In this document: piece after piece, positions 12,862 to 31,820 of the stretch
How the letters are laid out: each line of letters opens with the position of its first letter
Position numbering within the stretch: the stretch's first letter is position 1
From: Cloeon dipterum
Taxonomy: Eukaryota > Arthropoda > Insecta > Ephemeroptera > Baetidae
DNA: 64,000 bases
Direction: 5' to 3'
NCBI RefSeq assembly: GCF_949628265.1
Contig: NC_088789.1
Coordinates: forward strand, 15,058,886 to 15,122,885
The notes under the pieces: generated by a model
What the model was told of the DNA's origin: nothing
The model's input: the letters and a program-made list of their open reading frames with translations, nothing else
Databases searched by the model: none
Position numbers and translations under genes: made by a program

Positions 12862-15800
12862 ATGGTTGTCTGCAACGTGTGCCAGGGCGATTCCTTTGAG
12901 CTCCAGGATGGACACTACTTTTGCAGGTTGTGTCACACTCAGGCAGAGGTACAGAAATCCTCCCTCTCGATTGTTCTTTAGAATTATAACTGGTTTCACA
13001 TTTCTAGGACTGGAGGGAGGAGGAGATGGAAGTCAATTATTCGCAAAATACAAAGCTCAGCATCATTATGGCCAGCTTTAAGTCCACTGAGGAGGATGAC
13101 GCTGGTAACACTACGCAGAGAAAGGAACCTGCAGATCCAGGTTGAAATTGAGTTATCCTTAACTCAAGAAAGAAACTTTATGAAAGTGTTCAATGTCCAG
13201 GCACTTGGTCCACGTGGGAAGGCCTCAACAGCATCTTGGTGGGGCAGATAAGAGAGATGGAGCACCTGATTACTTTGCCAAAAGACTTTAACTTCATGGC
13301 ATTTAATATTTGGGCAAAGCTGCTTCAAAACAATGGCGTTTGCTTCACAAAAATGAGTTTTCCCGTGAAAGCTGCCAAATGCATTCGGTAAAATATTATT
13401 TTCCATCATAGCATTACGTTTATTTAGCTGTTAAAATGTGTCCATGTTTTAGAGATCAGAAATGGCTTATGCAACAAAAATTGCATAACAGGAGGAGTAA
13501 AGGGAGGAGGAAGAGAAAGAAAGTTGAGTCTGAAGATGAATCTGGCGCATCCAGCATAAGAAGTGCAAATTCTCTTAGAGTAATGATGAAGAAATTTAAA
13601 CAAATTTGACTCAAAACAAATCGAAATTGCAGACAAAACTAGTGAACCAGCAGTATATTAGTGATACTTCAGCCACAAGCAGCATCATAAGCACTTCAAT
13701 CTCAGAATTTGAAGATCAGTATGTAAAGCAACCTATACAAAAAACTTCAGCATTAAAATTCTTAAATAGGGCGTCAGAGACTGAGTCTAAAAGCTCGTTG
13801 AGAACTCGACACAAGGACACGAAATCAATCAAGCTCACCAGGAAAACGCTACTTGGAGTCATCTACCTGGCTCTGCGTCTTACGAACTGCAAAGTGCAAC
13901 TATTCGATCTAATCAGGTAAAATATTTAAACCGAAAAAAATGCCTTGGATAAAGATTGTTTCTGTAGGCGGTGGCGATAGAATGTCAGCCTTTCCATCTT
14001 CGTTAATCCAGTGTAAAAGCACTACAGTTTTCATTCATGCACAGATTTTGCAACAAATTGTTTTAATGATGATAGCAGATGACTAAAGCTCTGTTTGGGC
14101 ACTGTTAAACATGCATTTATTTAGTCAAAAAAATATCCCTGGTAAAATTTGAATTATGACATCGTTTCAGCATTAATTTTAAAACTTTTGCTATTCATCT
14201 TCCTATCACGAAAGCAAATAATCTAGAATTTAATTTGTTTCTAATCAAAGAATCTTTTAAGGAAATTGAGCAAAAATGTAATTTTGCAGATGGCTTAATT
14301 ACAACCACGTTTCCTATCGGTGGATTGAGCACATGCTGCCTGGTGAATCTTTCTTAAAAGGCGGCGACAGAGAGCTCTTTGGCCCGAAGCAGTCTCTGTT
14401 GGACAGAGGAACCAAGAGCATGGTCAACTTGATTCTCACCGAAGCAAAACACATTCACATGATCCTCGACTACCCTTACATCTTACCAAGTGACCTGCAC
14501 TCCTTGATTCCGCGCTTGGTCAGAGAACTGTGTCTGCCAGGTTAGATCTCTTTATGAAAATTTATTTAAACGGAAACAAATTATTATCTAGAACATGCCG
14601 TGGTGTCATGGTTATCTTAAACTTCACAATAAAAATCCAAGAATATTTTTTGGACTACAAAATAATTTTTTCCTGCTAAAAATTGGGCTCAAAATGAGAA
14701 CGATTTTAATTTCAAACATTTTATGTTTAAATTTAATAATATCAGTGTAACTGGTAACGTGATTCATGCTGCAAAAAAACTGGAACTAGACCTTGTCAGA
14801 ACCTTGGTATCGCAAATTCCATTTTGCGTCATTTATGTTTGAAGATATTACAGTTTCGACGCAATTTTACACTCCCTATTCCAGCAGTTTTTCTGTGACT
14901 TAAAATAATTAAAAATATTCTTAAAAAACAGCATAAATATTAAAAATGCACCTGAAGGTAATTTTATGAAAAAAATCAACCTATTATTGGCTCTACTGTA
15001 ATGCAATCTAATAGTGTAGACTGATTTTTTGTGTAAATTTCATTGAGTTATGCTTGACCGCATGCTAATTTTGTCCTCATTATACATATTTCGTCTAAGT
15101 CTTGTATTGTTCAACAAATTTTATTTCTCTGATTCCAGATGAACTGGTGGATGTGATCAGTAAGCTGTTTTTGGTGGCGAAACCGAATTTGGAGTTCAGA
15201 CCAGACATTTCCAAGCACAATTATATTCCTGTTGCTGAGATCCGCGTCATTGCTGTGGTCATCTTTATTCTGAAACTTCTCCTGGGTCTAGACGACTTGA
15301 CTGAGCATCAATTATCAAATTGGGTCGACGCAGAAGTAAATAAGTTAGAACTTTTCTCCTGGACCAGATGGGTTGAGTTCACTGAGTTGCGGAAAACGAT
15401 CCTGGCCGACCACTTTTTCTGGGCCAAACAAATGTTCAATAAGCAGGCTGTGCAGACAGAAAACAACACTTTTCACCTGGACCCTTCATTTCTGCCTGCA
15501 TACAAAAACAAGGAATCCACTGCTTTAAACTGTAAGCTACAATTTTTTTAGTACATTCACAAATAAAGATGTTTTTCCAGGTGACAAGAAAAGGCTTCTC
15601 CTCGACCTGTCTGCAAAGCTTTTGAAGCAATCTGATCGTTCTCAAGCAGAAAGTGCCTGTTACTTTTCACAGTCGGATTCAAACAGACCTGATCCAACGA
15701 AGACGCTTACACCAATGACAGAAGGCATTAAAATTGCTCTTGAGAGTGGCTCCTTCGATTCAATGACTGAAGAGGTGGAAAAGAAAACTGATTCATTTTG

Positions 15801-16254
15801 CTCATCCAAGTGTAATTATCTGATTGATTTTCTGAGCAAAACGGAATTCAAATCTATGGATTTGGACCCTGATTTGCGAGAAATGCACGAGAGGTTTGAT
15901 TTCAAACAAGCTAATGTGAGCGTTCGTTTGTACGAAAACAAGGTTGCTGAAGACGCAGAAAACAGGAAAAAGTCAAAGAGGGGAAAATTTCCACCTGAAA
16001 ACTTAAAGAGATCTTACTGGATATTTCCTCTCCAGATGGACATTGGGGAATTGGCTGGGGAGCAGTTAATGCAATCCACCTTGCCCATTTCCTTCTTGTG
16101 GCTCCTGCGGTTGTGTTCCTCTATCATTGACTCGACCCCCATCACTGTTTACAAAGAATTGCTGATTGTTGAGACTGAATTGTTTTTGAAAAAAGAAGAT
16201 ATTGCGAATCCGATTTTGAGGAGAATTGTGAAATCCTACAGGGATGTGTATTGA
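12862..16254 (+). CDS. TAF1B: TAF1B (Rrn7-like), RNA polymerase I initiation factor
   Basis: TFIIB-like subunit of the selectivity factor SL1 that recruits RNA polymerase I to rDNA in the nucleolus. Eight exons: 12862-12948, 13008-13081, 13169-13387, 13453-13579, 13633-13916, 14290-14540, 15139-15531, 15581-16254; 702 residues (human 588). N-terminal zinc ribbon with C4-x2-C7 and C21-x2-C24; then TWSTWEGLNSILVGQ, equivalent to the human GWDWYVCEGFQYIL cyclin-fold start; a basic/Ser-rich linker (KGRRKRKKVESEDES); a second cyclin-like part with LGVIYLALRLTN; and IRVIAVVIFILKLLLGLDD, the most conserved block. The donor at 13082 (AA/gtccac) is non-consensus, but it is the only choice found that keeps all later exons in frame and yields the family-like FKKK junction. 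Poly(A) signal ATTAAA at 16278-16283. Confidence 0.88.
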
Positions 16255-16324
16255 CTAATTAGGTGCCATACTTTGCTATTAAAATGAATCTAACTATTGA
16301 AATTATTTATTTTAGTTATTTTTT

Positions 16325-16575
16325 TAACCTCTTCTCAGCCCATGCTATGGGCTATGAACTCTCCAGGTCCCAATAATACCGTCAATGGGGCCTGACTGAG
16401 TGGCTGCAGAGAAGATTGATGCGTAGTCATCTTTTCGCCTCCCCGCACTGAGTTCTATTGAAACGCCAAACATTAATTGTCCCAAGAGCCACTGGAAAGG
16501 TGCGAAAACCAGCAGTGGTGACTGGCAAGTCGATGTCGGTGCGCCTCCCAGCCCGTTAAGCGATAATGAGCATTT
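16325..16575. other. GC-rich block with hairpin, possible decayed retroelement end or structured RNA
   Basis: A 250-bp island clearly richer in G+C than its AT-rich flanks, with no open frame. It begins with a perfect inverted repeat, AGCCCAT-GCT-ATGGGCT, around 16338-16354. Read on the minus strand it ends in GAAGAGGTTAAAAAAA, which resembles the tail of a non-LTR retroelement or SINE, but I cannot match it to a family or to a known ncRNA. Confidence 0.25.
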
Positions 16576-16758
16576 TGAACCATCTAAACCTTTTAAGACA
16601 AATAAAGTAATACACAGGTTTAATCATCACAAGTTTAAGAAAAACTTAATGGCTCTACTTGGTGTTGAAAATTAATTTTGGATGGTCAGCTATTAGGGAA
16701 ATTTCGAAAGGAAAAATTAAATAACACATTCTCGTACCGCAGGCCTCTTCAGCAGTAT

Positions 16759-16896
16759 TTAACCTCTAAAAAATTCATAACCTTTTGCCATCTCTGACAT
16801 ATGCAGCCATAACAGGTCCCCGAAATGGTCAAATATCTCCTGAGGCGTTGCCACTTTTGGGAATGCCTTAACATAGCGAGCCAACGAGCCGGTCAT
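16759..16896 (-). other. 45-codon open frame, protein-like composition, unrecognised
   Basis: A minus-strand ATG at 16896 opens 45 codons to TAA at 16759. The composition is protein-like rather than AT-driven (KAFPKVATPQEIFDHFGDL, then WLHMSEMAKG), with amphipathic helix character. It could be a micropeptide gene, a coding exon of an unseen minus-strand gene (a possible donor AG/gttaaa precedes the stop), or a transposon remnant. No family recognised. Confidence 0.25.
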
Positions 16897-17470
16897 AGTA
16901 AAGTATCAATAAAATTAAAAGTATTACTTGCCGGTTTATATAACGTTAAAATTAAATTGAAGTTTTATTTTACGTAATAATTTCCAGCTCCAAATTTAAA
17001 TGAAGCGTATATTCGTGAGATGAAATGATAAAATTTAATGATTATCTTTATTAGCAAGGCTTAAGGTATGAAACTAAAACATAAAAAGACAGCAATTTCA
17101 ATTTTTAATCTTATCGCTATGTCACAAAATCACTCTTAAGGATCTTCTTACTCAGTGTCAAAGGCGATTTAGAATCATACGACTATATATCGTGTTAAAT
17201 GCCGATAATTAGATCTGTGTATGCAGTGCAATATTAAATGAATCTAATCTAAACAAGCGCTGCAAACAAGCCGTGCCTCACGTTCACACGATTTATTTAG
17301 CATTCGTCTGCCTCAAATCATCTCCTAAATTGCTGGTCTCCCATCTCCTCAATTTTTTTCCCACAAGGAAAAGCGCAAGAGAAAAAATTACAACACCAAA
17401 GGCTTATAGGCACCGCCAAGAGGGAGGTTCAAGGTCAGAAGGAAGTTAAGCGCGGAGAAGACAAACTGGC

Positions 17471-17551
17471 TATCTAAATAACTCGCGCGCGGCCGCGGAG
17501 CTAAAAGCCAGTCGTGAGCGAGCAGTCGGTGAGCGAGGCAGCTTACATCCT
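17471..17551 (+). promoter_or_regulatory. Candidate core promoter of the lipoxygenase gene
   Basis: A TATA-like element (TATCTAAATA, 17471-17480) lies about 30 bp upstream of CAGTC-type initiator-like sequence (about 17508 and 17524), and the ATG follows at 17552. This implies a very short 5' UTR. TATA promoters are typical of regulated rather than housekeeping genes. Confidence 0.4.
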
Positions 17552-20500
17552 ATGCTCGCGCTCCGTGCAATGCTAAGCTACTTTAATTCGTGGGTCGGGT
17601 CGCTGTGGGATGTTTCGCGCTTCAAGGCGCACGTCACCACGGGCGACCGACTGTACGCCGGCACCGATTCGACCGTCTATCTGCAGCTGGTGGACAAGAC
17701 AGGGGCCCAGTCCGAGGCATCATGCCTGGACAAAATTTTCGTCAACGACCACGAAAGAGGCGAGACCCACTCTTACGGGATCAACGCCAAAGGGCTGCAG
17801 ACTCCAAACGAGCTGGACCACATAATTGTTTGGAGACACTCGAGCATCACTGGAGACGATAGGTGGTTCCTTGACAGAATTGAGGTAAGTGTTACCCTAA
17901 ATTTAAAATTGAACCCATCCCACGCCTTTGGGACTTTTTATTTCGAATTAATAATAGTTATATTTTGCTCTAAATTTATGAATTTTTGTTTAAATTTGAT
18001 ATAGTATCATTTTTTTAAGGATATGGTTTTTCACAACAAAAAAGCTCTATATTAATTGCTGCATAGCAATTAAAACATAAATATCTGGTGCATGATTTTT
18101 GTGGTTTTCAGAACGATTTGAATGATGAATTTTAGTTTTTAATCGTTTGATTTTAATATAAAACTTCGCACTTGGTAAAAGTTTAGGCGGTTAGGTTGCA
18201 GTTAATAATTTAGAGAATACTTTACAAAATTCTGCTTTTCCGATTTAATGAAGCACTTCCTAAACTTTGTAAGAAACATTAATCAAATTCATTAGCAATG
18301 TATCAACACAGGAAAGCGCTCATTTCATGCACGAATGGTTTTTATTTAATAAAACATATAATCAGTAACTGCACTGAGCACCGCAAATATAAAACACTGG
18401 AAATTCTTTAGGGCTATTCAGTTACTGGACTTTGAAGGAAATAAATCCAGAGAACTGAATATTTATTTTGTAAAATACGCGGCTATGTTATAAACAAGTT
18501 CTTAGAAAATCCACGGGAGTTCATTTGGTATCGTTTATTTTACAAACAAATTACTCATTTTTAATTTGAGAATCTGCGTGCTGCGTAGCAGGAGGAAAAC
18601 ATAATTGTATAATCAAAAGCTCCGATTGGTAAAAGTTGGAGCGGTTAGGTTGCAGTTAATAATTTGGATATTAAATTCGCTTTTTCCAATTTGATCAAAC
18701 TCTTCCTGAACTTTGTAAGAACCAAGAACAAAATTAATTAGCAATGAATCAAAACAGGAAAGCGTTAATTCCATGCACAAAATGTTTATTTGCTTATCCC
18801 AACCCTCCCAAAAGAAACTATTTCTGTTAAAAAATGCTAACAATCCAATTCGAAAGAGAAGTTAATTATTCTGTCCTACAGATTGAGGACAGGACACAAA
18901 AACACCGATACATCTTTCCGGTGCAGAGGTGGATCGAGGTGGAGCGCCGCTATTACTTGTATGAATTCGACGCATTTTTGCCGCAAGACGACAGGCAACC
19001 AGACAATCGGCGGCTAGAGTTGGACCGCAAGAGAGAACTTTACAAGTACAAGGAAACAATTGAAAGGGGGCCAAGACAGGTTAGCTGCACGGAAAAAGGA
19101 GCGTGGGGTCAACATTCATTAACATAATTGGTTGCAGATCCAGGAGTTACCCGACGATGAAAAGTTCTCGGAACGCTACATGGTAGGAAAATTTAATTGA
19201 TTCGCGGAAGCACATTTTCCGCGCGTTTCGTGAAGCTAATTTGATGTCGGTTTCAGTTGGATTTCTTGAAGCTGAAAGGAAAACTGATTGCCAGGCAGTA
19301 CCACCTGAAGTTCACCACCGAGGAATGGGCATCATTAGATGACGTGAAAAACATCTACCACCCGGACAGCACGCTGCACCGCCCAGAGGTAAAAATTACT
19401 TCCCAATCGCGAGTCTCGTTTAAGCAGTGCAAATTATCAGTTCGTTATCAGTTTTCACAACTTCCCCGCGAGAATCAGTTTTCACGCGATATACAGTATC
19501 CTTTCATGGTTAGGTGTGGAAAACCGCAGGATCCGCTTCCTGTGTGACAGAGTGCATCGTATTACGAAACGCAAATAAATAGTAAAGTTGCTAATTTGCA
19601 TGGATATTTTTTTTCATTACGGTTTTATTACCAAATATAAATTTTTTTGTTATTCTAGTGCACGGAATATTGGACTGAAGACTGGTGGTTCGGACTTCAG
19701 AGAGTGCAAGGAGTGAATTCAGTGTTGGTCTCTCTCTGCAACGAAATCCCAGCAAAGTAAGATTATCTATGGTGGATGATAAATTTTTGACACGTTTAAA
19801 TTCAGGTTGGCCCTGGAGGTGGACAAGGTCGAGCCGTTTTTGGAAGGTTACACTCTGAATGATGCCCTGCAGAACAAAAAATTGTTCATCGTTGATTTGG
19901 TTCTACTGAATAGAGCACCATGCAGAGGAGAAATGCCAGTGGTGAGAAAAGTTTATTTATAATTTTTCTTATCAAATCCACTTTCTCAGGGAATATAAAA
20001 TATATGCAACCTGTTGGACTGACGTCCACAGCGTGTTGCATAAGCTTCGATGCCAATCACTTATTTTATTATTTGTGTCACGTGAAATCGCTTTCTTTGT
20101 TTCGCAGATGATTGCGCCAATTGGTTTATTCTATTTGAACAAAAAGGACGAGCTGATGCCGATCGCGATTCAGCTGTTCCAAGAACCGTCTCCCACGAAT
20201 CCAGTGTACTATCCCAGCGACTCCCGTCTCACTTGGATCATGGCCAAAATGTTCTTTAACATGGGCGACGCGCAACAACACCAGTCATGCACGCACTTGG
20301 GCAAGTTATCAAGTTACTTTTTAAATCAAGATCGCGGGAAGCGGGAAACATAAAAACAAGTAAATTTAAAAGGAGGAATATCTTTACACAAATCACAAGG
20401 TGAAGAATTACTTTAGGTCTCAAATTAATGTAAATAATTACCGATTATTTAAAATTTAAAAATTAAAACAAAAGAAAAATGTCCAAGCGCGAAGAATAAT

Positions 20501-22122
20501 TTAATATTATGGATTTTTTCTTGGCTTTTAACCCATTTAGACGGTTATAGAAGATTTTAAATATGGTTCAAATGGCTTAAATTTGTATGAATTGTGTTCA
20601 TTAGATAGTTCCGCAATTATTGGAAGCTCAGAAAAAAATCGTCAATCGTCTTAAATAATTCTTGTTTCCTTTGTATCAAGGAAAGTCTAATTATTATTGT
20701 TTAGGCCTAACGCATTTGTTGATGGAGACAATGTGCGTGGCCGCGCACAGGCATCTGTCGCCATCCCACCCGATCTTCCGACTCCTGGCGCCCCACTATC
20801 TATACCTGCTGGCCATCAACTCGTACGCAACTGCTGTGTTTATAATTGACTGCTTTATTTAGGAGTATATTCTGCAGGCGCGGTTTAGAGAAGCTTATTT
20901 CGCCCGGCGGATGGGTCGACAGCGGAATGATTGTCGGCAGAGCCGGAATGTTCAAGCTCATCAGCAGGGGGTAATGAGAATTACTTGTTAACCTTGAAAA
21001 TGTCAACAGAAGCGCGTTTTGTAACACTATACGCACTCGTACCAGTTACAACAACTGGAGGTTTATTATGTCCTGTTTAGCTTCTTTAAAAATAGATACC
21101 CCAGCTGTGCGAAGCAAATTAGAAAAATGTGTTCGTGGAATTGGAGCGTGCATGAGACGGGGAAATAATCGTTATGGCACCAACAGTTTCAGGCGTTGGC
21201 GCTTGGACGTCCACGGCGACGTGGAAAAGGAACTGGAGTCCCGGGGCGTGCTTGACCCCAAAGTCCTCCCTTACTACCCATACAGAGATGACGCAGTGCC
21301 ACTGTTCAAAATCATTAAAAATTACGTCAGAAAGGTGGTCACGCATTACTACAGTGAGCATTTTAGCTGTGAACGCGTAATTTGAAAATTAAATTTTTAT
21401 AAATAAAGGCACCCCTGAGAAATTGGAAGGGGATTACGAGGTTCAAGGCTGGGCGAAAGAAATGGCTACCTCGCAGATGGAGGGAGGACTGGGAATCGGA
21501 GGAATTCCCGAAAAACTGGAAAACATCGACCAGCTAGTGCAAATTTGCACAGCCGTCGTGGCTGCTTGCAGCATGGGCCACGCAGGCGCCAACTTCCAGC
21601 AGTACGATGCCTACGGATTTGTGCCTAATTACCCTGGCATCCTGATGAAGTTGCCACCGCAGACAAAGGTAACAATATATTAGCGAAAAAAATTGGATTG
21701 AAAGGTAATTAAATTACGATTACAGCGGGAAATGACCGAAAAGGATCTTCTCGAATTTTTACCCAATAAAAGCACAACCCTTGATATCATGGTGAGAGCA
21801 AAATTATAAAAATCAATCATAAAGAAATTTAATATGAACCTAAACGCAGGTGATAACCAAACTCTTGAGCATGAAAGGAACAAAGAGCCTCGGAGACTTT
21901 GAGGTGCAGTACATTTACGACCCTAGTGTGGTCCACATTGCTGAGGAGTAAGAACAACGATTCTAAGCCACTAAACCAGTTTTATACAATTTTGTGTCCT
22001 CTTTTAGATTTCGGCTGGAATTGAAAAAGCTGTCGCACGAAATAAAAGTTCGCAACAAGACAAGAAAGTTCAAATACGAATGGTTTGACCCTGACATTGT
22101 TCCCAATTCCATCAGCATTTAA
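17552..22122 (+). CDS. PLAT-domain lipoxygenase, predicted R-specific
   Basis: Non-heme iron dioxygenase that peroxidises polyunsaturated fatty acids. Fourteen exons: 17552-17884, 18882-19079, 19138-19182, 19257-19388, 19659-19756, 19806-19941, 20108-20300, 20705-20822, 20878-20970, 21193-21353, 21409-21668, 21726-21791, 21850-21947, 22008-22122; 681 residues, the normal animal length, in one frame. PLAT/C2-like domain about 15-120. Iron ligands all present: H372 and H377 (HQSCTH, after WIMAK), H560 and N564 (GHAGAN), and C-terminal I681 (NSISI). The stereocontrol position in AINSRGLEK (about G420) is Gly, as in coral 8R-LOX (INSIGR), where S-enzymes have Ala. Intron 20301-20704 is GC-AG (G/gcaagt). 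An alternative acceptor at 20862 would add 15 nt. Poly(A) signal AATAAA at 22340-22345. Substrate and position cannot be read from sequence. Confidence 0.95.
18172..18795. repeat. Direct repeat of about 180 bp inside lipoxygenase intron 1
   Basis: Segment 18172-18350 is repeated at about 18624-18795, offset about 454 bp, with scattered changes. Shared blocks include GGTTAGGTTGCAGTTAATAA, AACTTTGTAAGAAC/A, GCAATG.ATCAA.ACAGGAAA and CATGCAC.AA. Either a local duplication or two copies of a short dispersed repeat; no terminal repeats seen. Confidence 0.7.
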
Positions 22123-22436
22123 CCTAAATTGACTTCCAAAACGAGTATATTCCACGATCATTTTTATTTTATTTCCCCGTCGGAGACAGATAATCAAATA
22201 AGAAATCCAAATTTTAATTATTGAATTACTATCTCTATAATATGTCATTTATTTTCTTTGAATGCTTGTGAAACTTATGCATTTTTTCAGATGAAAGTAG
22301 TGCACTCATGAGACAATAATTTTTATTATTATTACCAAAAATAAATCTTTGATTTCAGATTGTACTTAATAAATATGAAATGTGTATCACTGAAAAGTCG
22401 TACTTATCATTTAAATAGTCATCATTTTGGGAGCAC

Positions 22437-22970
22437 TCAATAAGAGCTATGGTGGGATTTGTAGAATGACTTGTTTCTCTCCTTGAAGAACTGCAGCATT
22501 TCTTCAGACTCAAATAACGCCTGAAACAGGGAAGGACCAAAAAACCTTACATGAAATATCCAAAATATTTAGAATAAGAAGAGAATACTGACTCGTTTCT
22601 TCTCGTTCAGGATTTCTTTCAAGAGAGCATTGTTTATGAGCTCCTGTCTAGCCTGCTGGACGGCGGCCTCGTCCACCTGGTTGGCCACCATTGTAGAGTC
22701 CTCTGCGTCGGTAGTTTCCATGTCAGCGTTGTCCTCCCCCGTTGACGCATACTCGTCTTTTGGCTGTCTCCGCGATTTGCTGCCCGATGGCTTGCTACTG
22801 CTTTTGCTCTTTTTCGAGCTCTTTGCTTTCCTCGACGACTCTTTAGGTTCTTGCTTCGAAGAGTTACTTCTGCTCCTCACGCAGAGGGTGATTTTTTCGC
22901 TTGACTGTCCGCTGGATGAGTTTTTGGTGGAATCATTTCTGATCTCCCACCGACTGCTGCTGCTTGTCAT
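22437..22970 (-). CDS. Unrecognised 153-residue Ser/Lys-rich protein
   Basis: Two exons, 22593-22970 and 22437-22520, give 153 residues (donor CGA/gtcagt, acceptor ttcag, phase 0). The first about 95 residues are low-complexity Ser/Lys/Arg-rich (KSSKKSKSSSKPSGSKSRR), probably disordered and nuclear. Then an acidic stretch (DADMETTDAEDS region) and a C-terminal helical part with ELINNALLKEILNEKK and ALFESEEMLQFFKERNKSFY, which looks conserved and could be a protein-binding helix pair. I do not recognise the family. The 3' end converges on the lipoxygenase gene, whose poly(A) signal is under 100 bp away. The long plus-strand frame at 22630-23040 is its antisense shadow. Confidence 0.72.
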
Positions 22971-23830
22971 TTTTATTATATCGTCCTATGAAAATGAAAT
23001 TATTTGGATTCTTTGGATTCAGATTCAAAAGCAGTTTTAATTATTGTGGTACTCGGATCAAATATCAAAGCTATGTATAAAAAGATTTAACTCTTGCCTG
23101 GACCCTTATAGTTGAAGGACACGGTGCCGTTTAAGCGAAAATTCAGGCAGCAACAACTGGCAATAACTGACTAATGTTTACATTCGACGAGTCCAACTCC
23201 AATGACTGATGCTGATTGGCTGAGAACCGCTGAGACCGCGCATTCGCCACTGACTATGTATTTATAGACCTATCGCAACTGTCGCAAATTGCAAGCGCCT
23301 TTTGAGTGTTAAATCAAAACTTTGACAACTTCAAAAATTGTATAGAACGGCACAATTTTAGCTATAAATTGTCTGTGAATAAAATTCTTAACGTTTCCAG
23401 GAATTTAGTGGAATTGATGCAATGTATTTCGCATTATCAAAGGTTTATTGAGTGCCAAGACAAATTTAAAGAGAGGACAGACCTGAGTATGTAATCACAA
23501 AATTCCATACATTACATCTTCCTCCAATATATAATCAACGTCACACATTCCAGAGGAAATAACCCGGACAAAATAAAAGTACCTGGTGTTTTGTTGCCAG
23601 AAATACAACAAAGTAGTATGTGTATTTTAATCGTAAATAATTGAAATTATCAATGCGCAACTACTTACAAAACTATTTTCCTGGCAAGCACAATTTTCTC
23701 CTTGTTCAAAGTTTTTTACATCACATAAACACAATTCTGCAAGGCTGCTAGAACAACACCTGAAGCCAAGGGGATGACTTCTAGGCCCTAGACTGATGTC
23801 AGGTCACGCGGAGACAGGTGCACTTTCTCA
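22971..23830. other. Intergenic region between the 153-residue gene and Cul4
   Basis: Contains the promoter of the minus-strand 153-residue gene, including an ATTGG (reverse CCAAT) motif near 23216-23220, and the Cul4 3' UTR. A 62-codon plus-strand frame (23306-23494) lacks an upstream ATG and is directly preceded by a stop; it is treated as unproven. Confidence 0.45.

Positions 23831-31820
<7,990 letters not shown>

Larger units (their letters stand above)
16255..17551. other. TAF1B-lipoxygenase intergenic region
   Basis: Holds the TAF1B 3' end, a GC-rich block of unknown nature (16325-16575), a 45-codon minus-strand open frame (16759-16896), AT-rich filler, and the lipoxygenase promoter. 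Confidence 0.5.

Noticed and set aside
13008-13140. TAF1B exon 2 extended to 13140
   Set aside because: Would require a 28-nt intron and breaks the frame into exon 3.
22630-23040. 136-codon Leu/Ser-rich frame on the plus strand
   Set aside because: Mirror of the Ser/Lys-rich minus-strand gene, which has proper splice sites and a start.
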